From Verrucomicrobiales bacterium (GTDB lineage Bacteria; Verrucomicrobiota; Verrucomicrobiia; Verrucomicrobiales; SKLO01), in assembly GCA_007123195.1 (NCBI GenBank), contig SKLO01000198.1:1-14246 (forward strand): a stretch of 14,246 bases of DNA, given 5' to 3'. The translations under genes were made by a program, and so were the position numbers. The notes beneath the pieces were generated by a model. The model was not told the DNA's origin. It saw nothing but the letters and a program-made list of their open reading frames with translations, and did no database searches. Below, piece by piece: positions 1-9,275 of this stretch (its first letter is position 1; every line of letters starts with the position of its first letter).

Positions 1-2148
1 AGGATCGCCACCGGCGGCGGCCTCGGCGAGCGCGTCGGCCAGGGCGGCGTTCGGGTCGCCGGGTTCACCGCCGGCGGACGGGTCACCGGGCATGCTGTCA
101 CCGGCGTCGGCCATGGACGGATCACCGGCAGCGGCTTCGCCGGGCTCGCCGGGGGACGAATCGCCCGCGGACGGGTCACCGGCCGTGGGATCACCGGCGG
201 ACGGATCACCGGCGGTGGCCTCGCCCGGCTCGCCGGGGGACGGTTCGCCTGGATCGGCGGCGGTGGCGCTGCTGGATTCGCGCAGCAATTCGGCCACCGA
301 GGGCATGCGGTTGGCGGCGATGTCGTCGAGGTTTTCCAGCAGTTCGGCCCAGCTTTCCAGGCGGTCGGCTTCGAATTCGTCGTTGCGGGTGGCCTGTTCG
401 ACCAGGTTCTGGCCGATGTCGGTCAAGGCGTCGAGCCGGGCGGCGTTGGCCTGTTCCTCGGCGGCCTGGCGGGCCAGTTGGCGGCGGTTTTCCGGGCGGT
501 CCAGGTCTTCCGGGGTGAGGTCGCGCAGTTCGAGGTTGGTCTGGTGGAGCTGTTGCTCGCGTTCGTAGGTTTCACGGGCGGCCTGCATCCACTCGGAGAA
601 GCGGTCGGTCAGCCACATGGCGTGGTCGGTGGGGTCGAGCACCTGCAGCACGAACGGGGCCGAGTAGGAGCGCTCGCGGCCGGGCAGGTAATCCTCTGCC
701 CAGGCGCGGACCTGGATGGTCTGGGGCACCACGCCGTCGCGTTCGGCGTTGAAGGTGGCGCGGGTCTGCAGGTCGCGTTTTTCGGGTTCCCCGGCGGCGG
801 CGATGCGTTCGCCGTGAGCGCGTTGGCCGTTGGTGGCCCCGGCGCGGTCGGCGCCCCACCACTCGAGGCCGACGCGGCGCAGGCCGAAGTCGTCCTGGGC
901 GCTGAGGTCGAAGGTGATGACCTCGTTGACCAGCACGACCTGTTGGATCGATTCGCGGCGGGCGGAAATCATCGGTGGCTCGTCCTCGACCGCGTGCACG
1001 GTCAGGTTGACCGGGTCGCGGGGTGACAGGCCGAGTTGGTCGAGCCAGTGGAAGCTCCAGTCGCGGGTTTCGGCGACCGGCAGGTAGTGGGTGACCAGGC
1101 GGTTGCCATCGACCGGCTGCGGTTCGCCGTCGACGGTGCCCTGCTCCAGTTCGCGGCTGGCCTCGGCGACCCATGACACCTCGGCGCCTTCAAGCAGGCG
1201 CACGCTGCCGCCACGGACGTCGATTTCCGGTTCGTGGGTGTATTGCAGGTAATCGGGCAGGCGCAGGCGGGCGCGGAGGGTGGTCATCTCCGGGCGGGTG
1301 CGCGGCTTGAGACCGACCCTGGCGCGTTCGTCGCCGACCCTGAAGGCGATGCCGGCGTCGTCGATCTGGGGTGGGAACTGGAACGGGAACTGTTGGTCGT
1401 CGGCGCTGACGTCGAGGCGCGGCTGGCGATCGACCCGGGCGCTGGCGCGGCCCGGGGTCCAACGGGTGTCATCGGCCAGCACGGCCGGCAGGTCGAAGGG
1501 TTCGGCGTAGGGCACGACCAGTTCATCGGGCAGCGGTTGGATGCGGGCGAACGTGTAGCGGTCGGTGTCGGCCCAGGGCATCAACCAGCGTGCCATGGCG
1601 TTGAAGGAGGCGCCGGGCACCAGCAGCAGGGCGGCGAGGGCGAAGGCGCCGACGGATCCGGCGGCGATGGCCCAGCGGCGGTGGCGCGGGTTGGGCACGG
1701 CGGGGGCGAGGTCGCGGCCCTCGATGGCGGTGGCGGCCTGGTCGATGGCGGCCTGGACCAGGCGTTCGCTGCGGCCGGCGAGGGCGGCGGTGTCGGCGTG
1801 GGCCAGTTCGATGGTGCCGAGCAGCTGGTCGCCGAGGCGTGGGAAACGGCGGCGGACCAGGCGGGCGACGTCCTCGAGCCGGCGCTGGCTCCAGACCCAG
1901 CGGTGCCAGACCAGTGGCAGCAACAGGCCGGGGACGGCGACGCCGGCGGCGAGCATGAGGCCGCGCAACCAGCCCGGGGTTTCCATCAGGCGGTCGAGGA
2001 AAAAGACCCCGAACCAGGACAGCAGCAGGCCGAAAGCGGCGGCGAGCAGGCCTTCGAGCCATTTGATCCAGCGAACCCGGCGGCGGAAGGACTCCAACTG
2101 GCGGGTGATGGCCGGCGGCAGGGTGCGGGTGGTGGTGGAATGGTTCAT
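1..2148 (-). CDS. DUF4175-like large membrane protein, C-terminus missing at window edge
   Basis: The reading frame is open from the ATG at 2148 to the left edge (716 codons, no stop), so the protein is truncated only by the window. The N-terminus has a basic region, then hydrophobic segments at about residues 34-52 and 62-82, and a third at about 158-178. A long extracytoplasmic-looking middle follows, with beta-rich stretches. Residues about 511-625 are rich in Glu, Gln, Leu and Ala and look helical or coiled-coil. From about 634 the protein becomes a low-complexity Pro/Gly/Asp/Ser/Ala tail. Three N-terminal membrane segments, a long middle and a helical, repeat-rich C-terminus match the DUF4175-type proteins found next to MoxR/BatA clusters in Planctomycetes and Verrucomicrobia; the family name rests on architecture and neighbours, not a search. 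It is divergent from the MoxR cluster, so the two could share regulation. No Shine-Dalgarno precedes the ATG. The molecular function is unknown. Confidence 0.8.
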   Translation of the reverse strand, partial: MNHSTTTRTLPPAITRQLESFRRRVRWIKWLEGLLAAAFGLLLSWFGVFFLDRLMETPGWLRGLMLAAGVAVPGLLLPLVWHRWVWSQRRLEDVARLVRRRFPRLGDQLLGTIELAHADTAALAGRSERLVQAAIDQAATAIEGRDLAPAVPNPRHRRWAIAAGSVGAFALAALLLVPGASFNAMARWLMPWADTDRYTFARIQPLPDELVVPYAEPFDLPAVLADDTRWTPGRASARVDRQPRLDVSADDQQFPFQFPPQIDDAGIAFRVGDERARVGLKPRTRPEMTTLRARLRLPDYLQYTHEPEIDVRGGSVRLLEGAEVSWVAEASRELEQGTVDGEPQPVDGNRLVTHYLPVAETRDWSFHWLDQLGLSPRDPVNLTVHAVEDEPPMISARRESIQQVVLVNEVITFDLSAQDDFGLRRVGLEWWGADRAGATNGQRAHGERIAAAGEPEKRDLQTRATFNAERDGVVPQTIQVRAWAEDYLPGRERSYSAPFVLQVLDPTDHAMWLTDRFSEWMQAARETYEREQQLHQTNLELRDLTPEDLDRPENRRQLARQAAEEQANAARLDALTDIGQNLVEQATRNDEFEADRLESWAELLENLDDIAANRMPSVAELLRESSSATAADPGEPSPGEPGEATAGDPSAGDPTAGDPSAGDSSPGEPGEAAAGDPSMADAGDSMPGDPSAGGEPGDPNAALADALAEAAAGGDP
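72..249. repeat. In-gene repeats encoding a Pro/Gly/Asp-rich tail
   Basis: On the minus strand this part of the DUF4175-like gene encodes tandem short units of the form P-S-A-G-D or P-T-A-G-D, alternating with E-P-G-E-A. A longer repeat is also visible: about 33 bases from 133 recur with few mismatches from 217, an offset of 84 bases or 28 codons, so roughly 28 residues are duplicated (about residues 634-690). The frame stays open throughout. Such tails are usually disordered and can vary in copy number. Confidence 0.8.
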
Positions 2149-2470
2149 GGCCGGACTGGGTGCCCGCAATGGGTTACGACCTCGGACGCCGCACGGGGTA
2201 AAGTACGTGGGACCGGGGGCGGGGCGGTGGTATCTTGCGGTTGCGAATGGTGATCTTCAAGCCCGAGATTGTCAGGGAAATGTAAACAGCAGCAAATTCG
2301 CCAACTTCCGACTAAAAAAATCAACGTGAATTGGGGGGAAAGTTGCGAAAATCGTTTTTCGTGGTTGTCATTGACCGGGAGACTCGGGTAGTTAGCGGGT
2401 CGCCCCCGCCCGGCAACGTTCGAACACAAATCGAGCGTCCGGTTCAGTCAGCCAGTGTGACCTGTCCAGT
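2149..2470. promoter_or_regulatory. Divergent intergenic region, probable promoters for both flanking units
   Basis: This 322-nt spacer separates the divergent starts at 2148 (minus) and 2471 (plus), so promoters for both units should lie here. The stretch from about 2250 to 2375 is much richer in A and T than anything else in the window, including a run of seven A at about 2314-2320, and contains a perfect small hairpin at 2346-2361. The best plus-strand sigma70-like pair I see is TTGTCA at 2365-2370 (5/6 to consensus) with TAGTTA at 2389-2394, 18 nt apart, but the -10 match is poor. No convincing minus-strand pair was found. No ORF here looks coding. Confidence 0.45.
2346..2361. repeat. Perfect 6-bp inverted repeat in the divergent spacer
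   Basis: CGAAAA at 2346-2351 pairs with TTTTCG at 2356-2361 around a TCGT loop. It lies about 110 nt upstream of the MoxR start, within the AT-rich part of the spacer. It could be an operator half-site pair or chance; only one copy is seen. Confidence 0.35.
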
Positions 2471-3511
<1,041 letters not shown>

Positions 3512-3519
3512 TCGCCTGC

Positions 3520-4446
3520 ATGGCTGGTAACCGCGATTTCCTGGATCCCAAGGTGCTCTCGCGCCTGATGGGCCTGCCAATGCACGCGCGCTCGCCGATG
3601 CTCGGCAGCGTGACGGGCATGCATCGCAGCCCGATCAAGGGCTCGAGCCTTGAGTTCGCGCAGTATCGCAAATATGTGCCCGGCGATGACACGCGGCGGC
3701 TCGACTGGCGGGTGTGGGGCCGGACCGACCGCTATTACCTGAAGGAGTTCGAAGCCGACACCAACCTGCGGCTGGTGCTGCTGGTGGATGTGAGCGGTTC
3801 GATGGCCTACGGGCCGGAGGGCGCCACACGGCTGGACTACGCCCGCAAGCTGGCGGGCACGATGGCCTATCTGGCGGCGCGGCAGGGGGATGCGGTCGGA
3901 CTTTGGAGTTCGGCCGGCGGCGAGAAGTCGCCGGACGTGTCACCGATCCATTTGCCGGCGCGACGCGGACCGGCGCACCTGGGCCTGGTGCTGGATTCGA
4001 TCGGGGAACTGAAGCCGGGGGGCGGCACGTCGCTGGTCCAGTCGCTGCACGACGCCGCCGAGCAGGTTTCGCAGCGCGCGTTGATCGTCATCTTGTCCGA
4101 CCTGTTCACCGAGTCGGCGGAATTGCGCAGCGCGATCCAGCACCTGCGGTTCCGCAAGCACGACATCAGCCTGATGCACCTGCTCGACCAGCAGGAACTG
4201 GAGTTCACGTTCGACCGGCCGGCGCGGTTTGTGGATCTGGAAGGGGGTGACGCGGTGCTGACCGACCCTAACGATGTGGCCAAAGTGTATCGCCAGGCGA
4301 TCCGCGAGTGGCTGGCCGAGATCGATGAGATCGTCCGCACCACCGGGATTGATTACCATCGAATCATGCTGCAGGAGGATTACGCCGCGGTGCTGGCGCG
4401 CTTCCTTCTCGGCCGAACCCCGAAACGATCCGGACGCGGACGATGA
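3520..4446 (+). CDS. DUF58 family protein with VWA-type MIDAS
   Basis: This 308-residue protein has the DUF58 signature at residues 41-70 (GSSLEFAQYRKYVPGDD, then RLDWRVWGRTD) followed by a von Willebrand factor A fold. The metal-ion-dependent adhesion site looks complete: DVSGS at 90-94, a candidate Thr at 170 in the GGGTS loop, and D194 in LSDLF. There is no signal peptide or membrane segment, so it is probably cytoplasmic and a direct client or partner of the MoxR ATPase 8 nt upstream. Its stop overlaps the next start in an ATGA arrangement, pointing to translational coupling with the BatA-like gene. In the family this protein always travels with MoxR, but its biochemical role is not established. 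Confidence 0.94.
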   Translation: MAGNRDFLDPKVLSRLMGLPMHARSPMLGSVTGMHRSPIKGSSLEFAQYRKYVPGDDTRRLDWRVWGRTDRYYLKEFEADTNLRLVLLVDVSGSMAYGPEGATRLDYARKLAGTMAYLAARQGDAVGLWSSAGGEKSPDVSPIHLPARRGPAHLGLVLDSIGELKPGGGTSLVQSLHDAAEQVSQRALIVILSDLFTESAELRSAIQHLRFRKHDISLMHLLDQQELEFTFDRPARFVDLEGGDAVLTDPNDVAKVYRQAIREWLAEIDEIVRTTGIDYHRIMLQEDYAAVLARFLLGRTPKRSGRGR

Positions 4447-6647
4447 GTTTTCTCCAACCACTGCTGCTGTTCGCGCTGCCGTTGGCACTGCTGCCGGTGA
4501 TCGTTCACCTGATCCACCAGCATCGCCGGCGCACGGTGCCGTGGGCGGCGATGATGTTCCTGCGGCGGGCGCAGCGGATGAACCGCGGCTTTTCGAGGTT
4601 GCGGCGCTGGCTGATCCTGGCGTTCCGGATGCTGGCGATCCTGGCCCTGCTGCTGATGGCGGCGCGGCCGCTGGCCGGCGGATTGCTGGGCCTCACGGGC
4701 GGCGCGCCACAAACGGTGATCGTGCTGCTGGACCGTTCGGCGTCGATGGAGCAAACCCACCTGACCACCGGCCTGAGCAAACGCGAGGCGGGCTTGAACC
4801 GGCTGGTGGAGGCCATGGGCGAGGCCTACCGCGGGCGGTCGCGGGTGATCCTGATCGACAGCGCCACCGGCGAGCCGCAGCAGGTGGCCTCGGCCGAGGC
4901 GCTGACCGACCTGCCATCGACCTGGGCGACCGACACGACCTCGGACATTCCCGGGTTGTTGCAGTCGTCGCTGGAATACATTGTCGACAACCAGACCGGG
5001 CGCACCGACGTGTGGCTGCTGAGCGACCTGCAGGCAACGACCTGGGAGGCGGGCGGCGGTCGCTGGGACACGCTGCGACAGGCGTTCCAGGAGTTGCCGG
5101 GGGTGCGGTTCAATTTGTTGTGTTACCCGGAACCGGCGGTCAACAACCTGGCGGTGGCGGTCGACCGGGTGACCCGCCGCGAGGGACGCGACCAGGCGGA
5201 ACTGGTGATTGATCTGGACGTGGTGCGCACCAACGGCGGCGCCAGCCCGACCGGTGAGGGCGACGACGACGGGTCGGGGGCACCCGGGGCTGGCGCAGGG
5301 CCGGGCGCGCCGGCGCAGGAGATTCCGCTCCGGTTTGTGATCAACGGCGTGACCACCGTGGTGCCGATCGATCTGCGCGACCAGCAGGCCAGCCTGCGCG
5401 GCCATGTGATCCCGATCGACCGCACCCTCGAGCGCGGCTGGGGGCGGGTCGAGTTGCCGGCCGACAGCCAGCCGAGTGACAACGTGTGGCATTTCGTGTT
5501 CGATCGTCCGCCGGTGATGAGCAGTGCCATCGTGACCGACGATCCGGACGCGATGCTGCCGGTGCGGGCGGCCTTGTCCTCCCCGGCCGACAGCGCCCGC
5601 GAGTATGAGTCCACGGTGTATGGACCCGAGCGCACGGCCGAGATCGATTGGGAGCAAACCGCGCTGATCGTCTGGCACGCCCCGCTGCCGGGTGCGGACG
5701 ACCTGGTCAAGCGGCAGTTGGAGAACCACCTCGCGGCCGGTCGCAGCATCCTGTTTTTCCCGCCGGGCGACCTCAGCGGCGCGGGCGACGAGTTCCTCGG
5801 CGTCAGCTGGGGAGGCTGGAACGAGGTGGCCAGCAGCGAGTCGATGCAGGTGGCCGGCTGGCGCAACGACACCGGCTTGCTGGCGAACACCCGCGACGGC
5901 ACCGCGTTGCCGGTGGGCGAGATCGAGCTGCTGTCGTGGCGCGGCATCGAGGTCAACGGGGCCACCGTGACCCCGCTGGCGAGGCTTGAGAACCAGCAAC
6001 CGTTGCTGCTGCGGGTGACGCCGGACCAGACCGAAGCCGGCGCCCAGGGCGAGGTCTATTTCGTCTCCACCCTGCCGGGCACACGCTCGTCGACCCTGGC
6101 GCGCGACGGGGTGGTGTTGTATGCGATGCTGCACCGGGCGCTGGCGTCCGGCGGCGACACCCTGGGGCTGGCGCAACAGCGCTTCGCCGCCGCGGGCGTG
6201 CTGGGAGACAGCGAGCAAGCGCGCGACTGGCGGCCGGTCGAGGCCGCCAATGGCGGCAATGGCGAGGCGGTTCCGACCGAATTGCTCGGCCTGCGGGCCG
6301 GGGTATTGAGCGATGGCGAACGCATGCTGGCGTTGAACCGCCCGCCCGAGGAGGACCAACCGCGGCGTCTGGGCATCAGCACCGTCGAGGAACGGTTCGA
6401 AGGGATCGATCACCGCATCATCGTCGACGCCCTGGAGGACGACACCAGCCTGGCCAGCGAGATCTGGCGCACGTTCCTGCTGCTGATGGCGGCGGCGCTG
6501 ATCCTGGAGGCGCTGTTGTCGATGCCATCGCGCGTTCAGCCTCAGGCCAGGACCCAGGGCCAGGCGGCGGGAGGCTCTTCCGGTTCATCCGCCGAGGGCG
6601 GGGCCGATGCCGCCGGCGACCGCCCGCAACCAGCCGCGACATCCTGA
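4443..6647 (+). CDS. BatA-like membrane protein with VWA domain
   Basis: This 734-residue protein begins with the BatA/aerotolerance-regulator N-terminal region: a hydrophobic segment at about 5-24, a basic HQHRRRTVPWAAMMFLRRA stretch, and a second membrane helix at about 56-74. A VWA domain follows with DRSAS at 97-101, candidate Thr 165/166 and D195 in LLSDL, a plausible full MIDAS. A Gly/Pro/Asp-rich linker lies at about 265-296. The long C-terminal half is probably periplasmic, ending in a third membrane helix at about 674-693 and a 41-residue Ser/Gly/Ala tail. The start overlaps the DUF58 stop by 4 nt (ATGA). The name recalls Bacteroides batA, linked there to oxygen tolerance; that role should not be assumed here. 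It probably anchors the MoxR-VWA complex in the membrane. Confidence 0.88.
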   Translation: MSFLQPLLLFALPLALLPVIVHLIHQHRRRTVPWAAMMFLRRAQRMNRGFSRLRRWLILAFRMLAILALLLMAARPLAGGLLGLTGGAPQTVIVLLDRSASMEQTHLTTGLSKREAGLNRLVEAMGEAYRGRSRVILIDSATGEPQQVASAEALTDLPSTWATDTTSDIPGLLQSSLEYIVDNQTGRTDVWLLSDLQATTWEAGGGRWDTLRQAFQELPGVRFNLLCYPEPAVNNLAVAVDRVTRREGRDQAELVIDLDVVRTNGGASPTGEGDDDGSGAPGAGAGPGAPAQEIPLRFVINGVTTVVPIDLRDQQASLRGHVIPIDRTLERGWGRVELPADSQPSDNVWHFVFDRPPVMSSAIVTDDPDAMLPVRAALSSPADSAREYESTVYGPERTAEIDWEQTALIVWHAPLPGADDLVKRQLENHLAAGRSILFFPPGDLSGAGDEFLGVSWGGWNEVASSESMQVAGWRNDTGLLANTRDGTALPVGEIELLSWRGIEVNGATVTPLARLENQQPLLLRVTPDQTEAGAQGEVYFVSTLPGTRSSTLARDGVVLYAMLHRALASGGDTLGLAQQRFAAAGVLGDSEQARDWRPVEAANGGNGEAVPTELLGLRAGVLSDGERMLALNRPPEEDQPRRLGISTVEERFEGIDHRIIVDALEDDTSLASEIWRTFLLLMAAALILEALLSMPSRVQPQARTQGQAAGGSSGSSAEGGADAAGDRPQPAATS

Positions 6648-6851
6648 CCGCGATCGCCGCCAGCGACGCCATCCGCCTTGAATCGCACGATCGCCCTGCC
6701 GCAAGTTTTCAACACCACACCGGGCCCGCCGGTCCAACTCGTTTCATTCCATTCACGCACGCAGCCCCGACCGCTCGCCACCCTGACTGATTGATCCTTC
6801 CCGACCGGCGCCGCTCATTTCATTGTTTTTTGATTCATTCCAAGTCCGCCT
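6648..6851 (+). other. 204-nt non-coding gap within the VWA gene cluster
   Basis: No ORF here looks real. The plus strand is pyrimidine-rich and poor in G, ending in a T-rich stretch (about 6816-6840) just before the GTG start of the next gene. A separate promoter is possible because the preceding genes are packed within 8 nt, but no good -35/-10 pair was found. An in-frame TGA at 6831-6833 rules out a longer N-terminus for the downstream gene. Confidence 0.5.
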
Positions 6852-9065
6852 GTGACCATCGACAGCCAAAGCCTTGAATTCTCGCCGACCCCACTGTCCC
6901 TGACCATTGCGATCGGGTTTGTGGTGGTGATCGTGGCGCTGTCGATGACCGCCTGGTGGCGCAGCGGCTGGCGCGCCGCCACCGGCTGGCTGGAGGCGCT
7001 GCGCATCGTGATCGCGATCGCCATTGCCCTGACGTTGTTGCAACCCGAGTGGCGGCAGACCTTCGAGCCCACCCAGCGACCCACGGTCACCGTGCTGGTG
7101 GACCAATCCGGCAGCATGGAAACGCGCGACGTGTTCGACTCCGCCAGCGGCGGCCCCGGCGCCGGGACGCGCTCGCGACTGGAAGCGGCGGCGGCGTTGC
7201 TGGAGGACGAAACCTGGAGCGCACTGCAGGAGCGGTTCGAGGTGGTGCTGCAACCGTTCTCCTCGGAGGATGAAGTGCCGCCGGAAGAAGCCACCGACTA
7301 CCACGCCGCGCTGACCGGCGCCGGCGAGCAACATGAAAACCTGGCGGCGGTGGTGCTGGCCGGCGACGGCGACTGGAACATCGGCGCGCCGCCGAGCCAG
7401 GCGGCGACGCGGCTGCGCATGCGCGGCGTGCCGGTGATCGCGGTGCCGGTCGGATCCACCGAGCCGCTGCCGGACGTGGCGATCCACTCGTTCGAAGTGC
7501 CGGTGTTCGCCATCGCCGACAAGCCGTTGCGCATCCCGTTCACGCTCACCAGCACCCTGCCGCGGGACGAGAACATCACGGTGGAAATGCAGGCGCCCGG
7601 CGGCGAGGTCGTGACCCGCGAGGTGGTGCTGCCGGCCATGGGCCGGGTGCAGGACAGCCTGGTGTGGCAACCGCGCCAGGTCGGCGACGCCACCCTCACC
7701 CTGACCGTGCCACCCACCGGTGACGAGACCCATCTTGACAACAACACCCTCGAGGCCAGCCTCGAGGTGCGCCGCGAGGAATTGCGCGTGCTGGTGATCG
7801 ATTCCTACCCGCGCTGGGAATACCGTTACCTGCGCAACGCGCTGGAGCGCGATCCCGGGGTCGAGGTCAAGTGCCTGCTGTTCCATCCCGACCTCGACCG
7901 GGTCGGCGGCGGCAGGGATTACCTCGAGCAATTCCCCGGCGACGACGAACTCGCCGGCTACGACGTGGTGTTCCTCGGCGACGTCGGCGTGGCCGCCGGC
8001 CAGTTGAACACCGCCCAGATCGAATCGCTGCGCGACCTGGTGCGCGACCAGGCCAGCGGTCTGGTGCTGATGCCCGGGCTGCAAGGATTCCAAGCCGGCC
8101 TGCTCGACACCGCGCTCGACGAACTGATGCCGGTGGTGTGGGATCGCTCGCAACCGCGCGGCTGGGGCACCGCCACGCCGGGCCGGTTCGTGCTCACCGA
8201 GGCCGGACGCGCCAGCCTGCTGACCAAACTCGAGGACAGCGACGAGGCCAGCGCCGCCACCTGGTCATCGCTGCCGGGATTCCACTGGTATGCCCCCGCC
8301 CTGCGCGCGCGCGCCGGCAGCGAGGTGCTGGCCATGCACGCCAACGAGTCCACCCGCTTCGGCCGCGTGCCGCTGATCGTCACCCGCACCTTCGGCGCCG
8401 GCAAGGTGTTGTTCATGGGCACCGACGGTGCCTGGCGCTGGCGCCGCGGGGTCGAGGACCGCTACCACTACCGCTTCTGGGGACAAGTCGTGCGCTGGAT
8501 GGCCTACCAACGCAACATGGCCCAGGGCGAGCGCATGCGGTTGTTCTACGGACCCGACCGGCCACGCACCCGCGAAGTTCTGACGCTCAATGCCAACGTG
8601 ATGAGCCTGAGCGGCGAACCGATGCGCGAGGGCACCGTGGTGGCCGAGATCGAAGCGCCGTCCGGCCGCGTCTCCAGCGTGCGCCTGGCGTCGGCCGGCG
8701 AAGAGGCCTGGGGCCTGTTCACCGGCCTGTTCACGCCCACCGAACCCGGACCGCACCGGGTCCGCCTCAGTTCCGCCGAGGCCGGCGACCCGTTGGAAAC
8801 CGTGATCCCGATCCAGGGCACCACGCGCGAACAACGCGGCCAACCGGCGCGCCCGGAGGTGCTGGAGGAAATCGCCCAGCTCACCCGCGGACGCGTGGTC
8901 GATCCCGCCGACCTGACCGACGTGGTGGCGGCGGTGGCGGCGCTGCCGGAACTCGATCCCGAACAACGGCGCCTGCCGCTGTGGTCGCACCCCCTGTGGG
9001 CCGGCACCATCATCCTGCTGCTCGGCATCTTCTGGATCGGCCGCAAGACGGCGGGGCTGTTCTGA
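6852..9065 (+). CDS. Membrane protein with VWA and glutamine-amidotransferase-like domains
   Basis: This 737-residue protein starts at GTG 6852, just downstream of an in-frame stop at 6831. Two N-terminal membrane helices (about 15-34 and 49-64) are followed by a VWA domain with DQSGS at 84-88, candidate Thr 148 and D172. The region from about residue 313 (RVLVIDSYPRWEYRYLRNAL) through about 435 resembles the class I glutamine amidotransferase-like fold seen in this protein type. The expected nucleophile elbow reads LVLMPGLQG at 404-412 and holds no cysteine; the only cysteine in the protein is C341. The domain is therefore very likely non-catalytic, used for binding or structure. A C-terminal membrane helix lies in the last 23 residues. 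It has the same topology as the upstream BatA-like protein and probably works with it and MoxR. Confidence 0.88.
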   Translation: MTIDSQSLEFSPTPLSLTIAIGFVVVIVALSMTAWWRSGWRAATGWLEALRIVIAIAIALTLLQPEWRQTFEPTQRPTVTVLVDQSGSMETRDVFDSASGGPGAGTRSRLEAAAALLEDETWSALQERFEVVLQPFSSEDEVPPEEATDYHAALTGAGEQHENLAAVVLAGDGDWNIGAPPSQAATRLRMRGVPVIAVPVGSTEPLPDVAIHSFEVPVFAIADKPLRIPFTLTSTLPRDENITVEMQAPGGEVVTREVVLPAMGRVQDSLVWQPRQVGDATLTLTVPPTGDETHLDNNTLEASLEVRREELRVLVIDSYPRWEYRYLRNALERDPGVEVKCLLFHPDLDRVGGGRDYLEQFPGDDELAGYDVVFLGDVGVAAGQLNTAQIESLRDLVRDQASGLVLMPGLQGFQAGLLDTALDELMPVVWDRSQPRGWGTATPGRFVLTEAGRASLLTKLEDSDEASAATWSSLPGFHWYAPALRARAGSEVLAMHANESTRFGRVPLIVTRTFGAGKVLFMGTDGAWRWRRGVEDRYHYRFWGQVVRWMAYQRNMAQGERMRLFYGPDRPRTREVLTLNANVMSLSGEPMREGTVVAEIEAPSGRVSSVRLASAGEEAWGLFTGLFTPTEPGPHRVRLSSAEAGDPLETVIPIQGTTREQRGQPARPEVLEEIAQLTRGRVVDPADLTDVVAAVAALPELDPEQRRLPLWSHPLWAGTIILLLGIFWIGRKTAGLF

Positions 9066-9084
9066 TAGGGGGTGGTTAATGGTT

Positions 9085-9111
9085 AGTCGGGAGTCGGGAG
9101 TCGGGAGTCGG
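9085..9111. repeat. Tandem heptamer AGTCGGG, 3.9 copies
   Basis: Units begin at 9085, 9092, 9099 and 9106; the first three are perfect and the fourth breaks off after six bases. The array starts 20 nt after the stop codon of the upstream gene and lies outside any gene. Similar short CCCGACT-type arrays occur in intergenic DNA of other high-GC bacteria. Confidence 0.9.
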
Positions 9112-9134
9112 TGAAGCAAGCCAGTCGCGGCAGC

Positions 9135-9162
9135 CCGTAGGTTGAATTGGCGCAATTCGACC
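9135..9162 (+). repeat. 28-bp palindromic intergenic element, copy 1
   Basis: The sequence is CCGTAGGTTGAATTG, GCG, CAATTCGACC. The arms GGTTGAATTG and CAATTCGACC form a 10-bp stem with one G-T wobble around a 3-nt loop. The same element lies in opposite orientation at 9276-9303, matching in all but the central 3-nt loop (two of its three bases differ). Confidence 0.85.
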
Positions 9163-9275
9163 TGCTGTGCGTGATGCGGGCGCTGCGGTCACGAGATCAC
9201 CACCGGCGTTCCATTCGCAGGCGGAAAACGGATCCGCGAAGGAACCAGGCCCATGGAACGAACCACCCGCACCCC

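Noticed and set aside
72..249. Possible CRISPR-like array at the left edge
   Set aside because: The repeats are short, in frame, coding and without unique spacers of constant length.
1234..2253. 339-codon open frame on the plus strand opposite the DUF4175-like gene
   Set aside because: Low-complexity Gly/Ala/Gln product and antisense to a frame with coherent membrane helices and a coiled-coil region.
2365..2394. TTGTCA/TAGTTA promoter for the MoxR operon
   Set aside because: The -10 box matches consensus at only two of six positions and the spacer is 18 nt; too weak to list as its own feature.
4380..6413. 677-codon open frame on the minus strand opposite the BatA-like gene
   Set aside because: The product is a Gln/Arg/His/Pro-rich mixture without domains, and it lies antisense to a well-supported gene. 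Long antisense frames are expected in GC-rich DNA where stop codons are rare.
6650..6657. GCGATCGC octamer resembling the cyanobacterial HIP1 repeat
   Set aside because: Single occurrence noticed, in GC-rich DNA of a non-cyanobacterial type; expected by chance.
6753..8153. 466-codon open frame on the minus strand opposite the VWA/GATase-like gene
   Set aside because: No recognisable domain and unnatural composition; it shadows the plus-strand gene, which has clear motifs.
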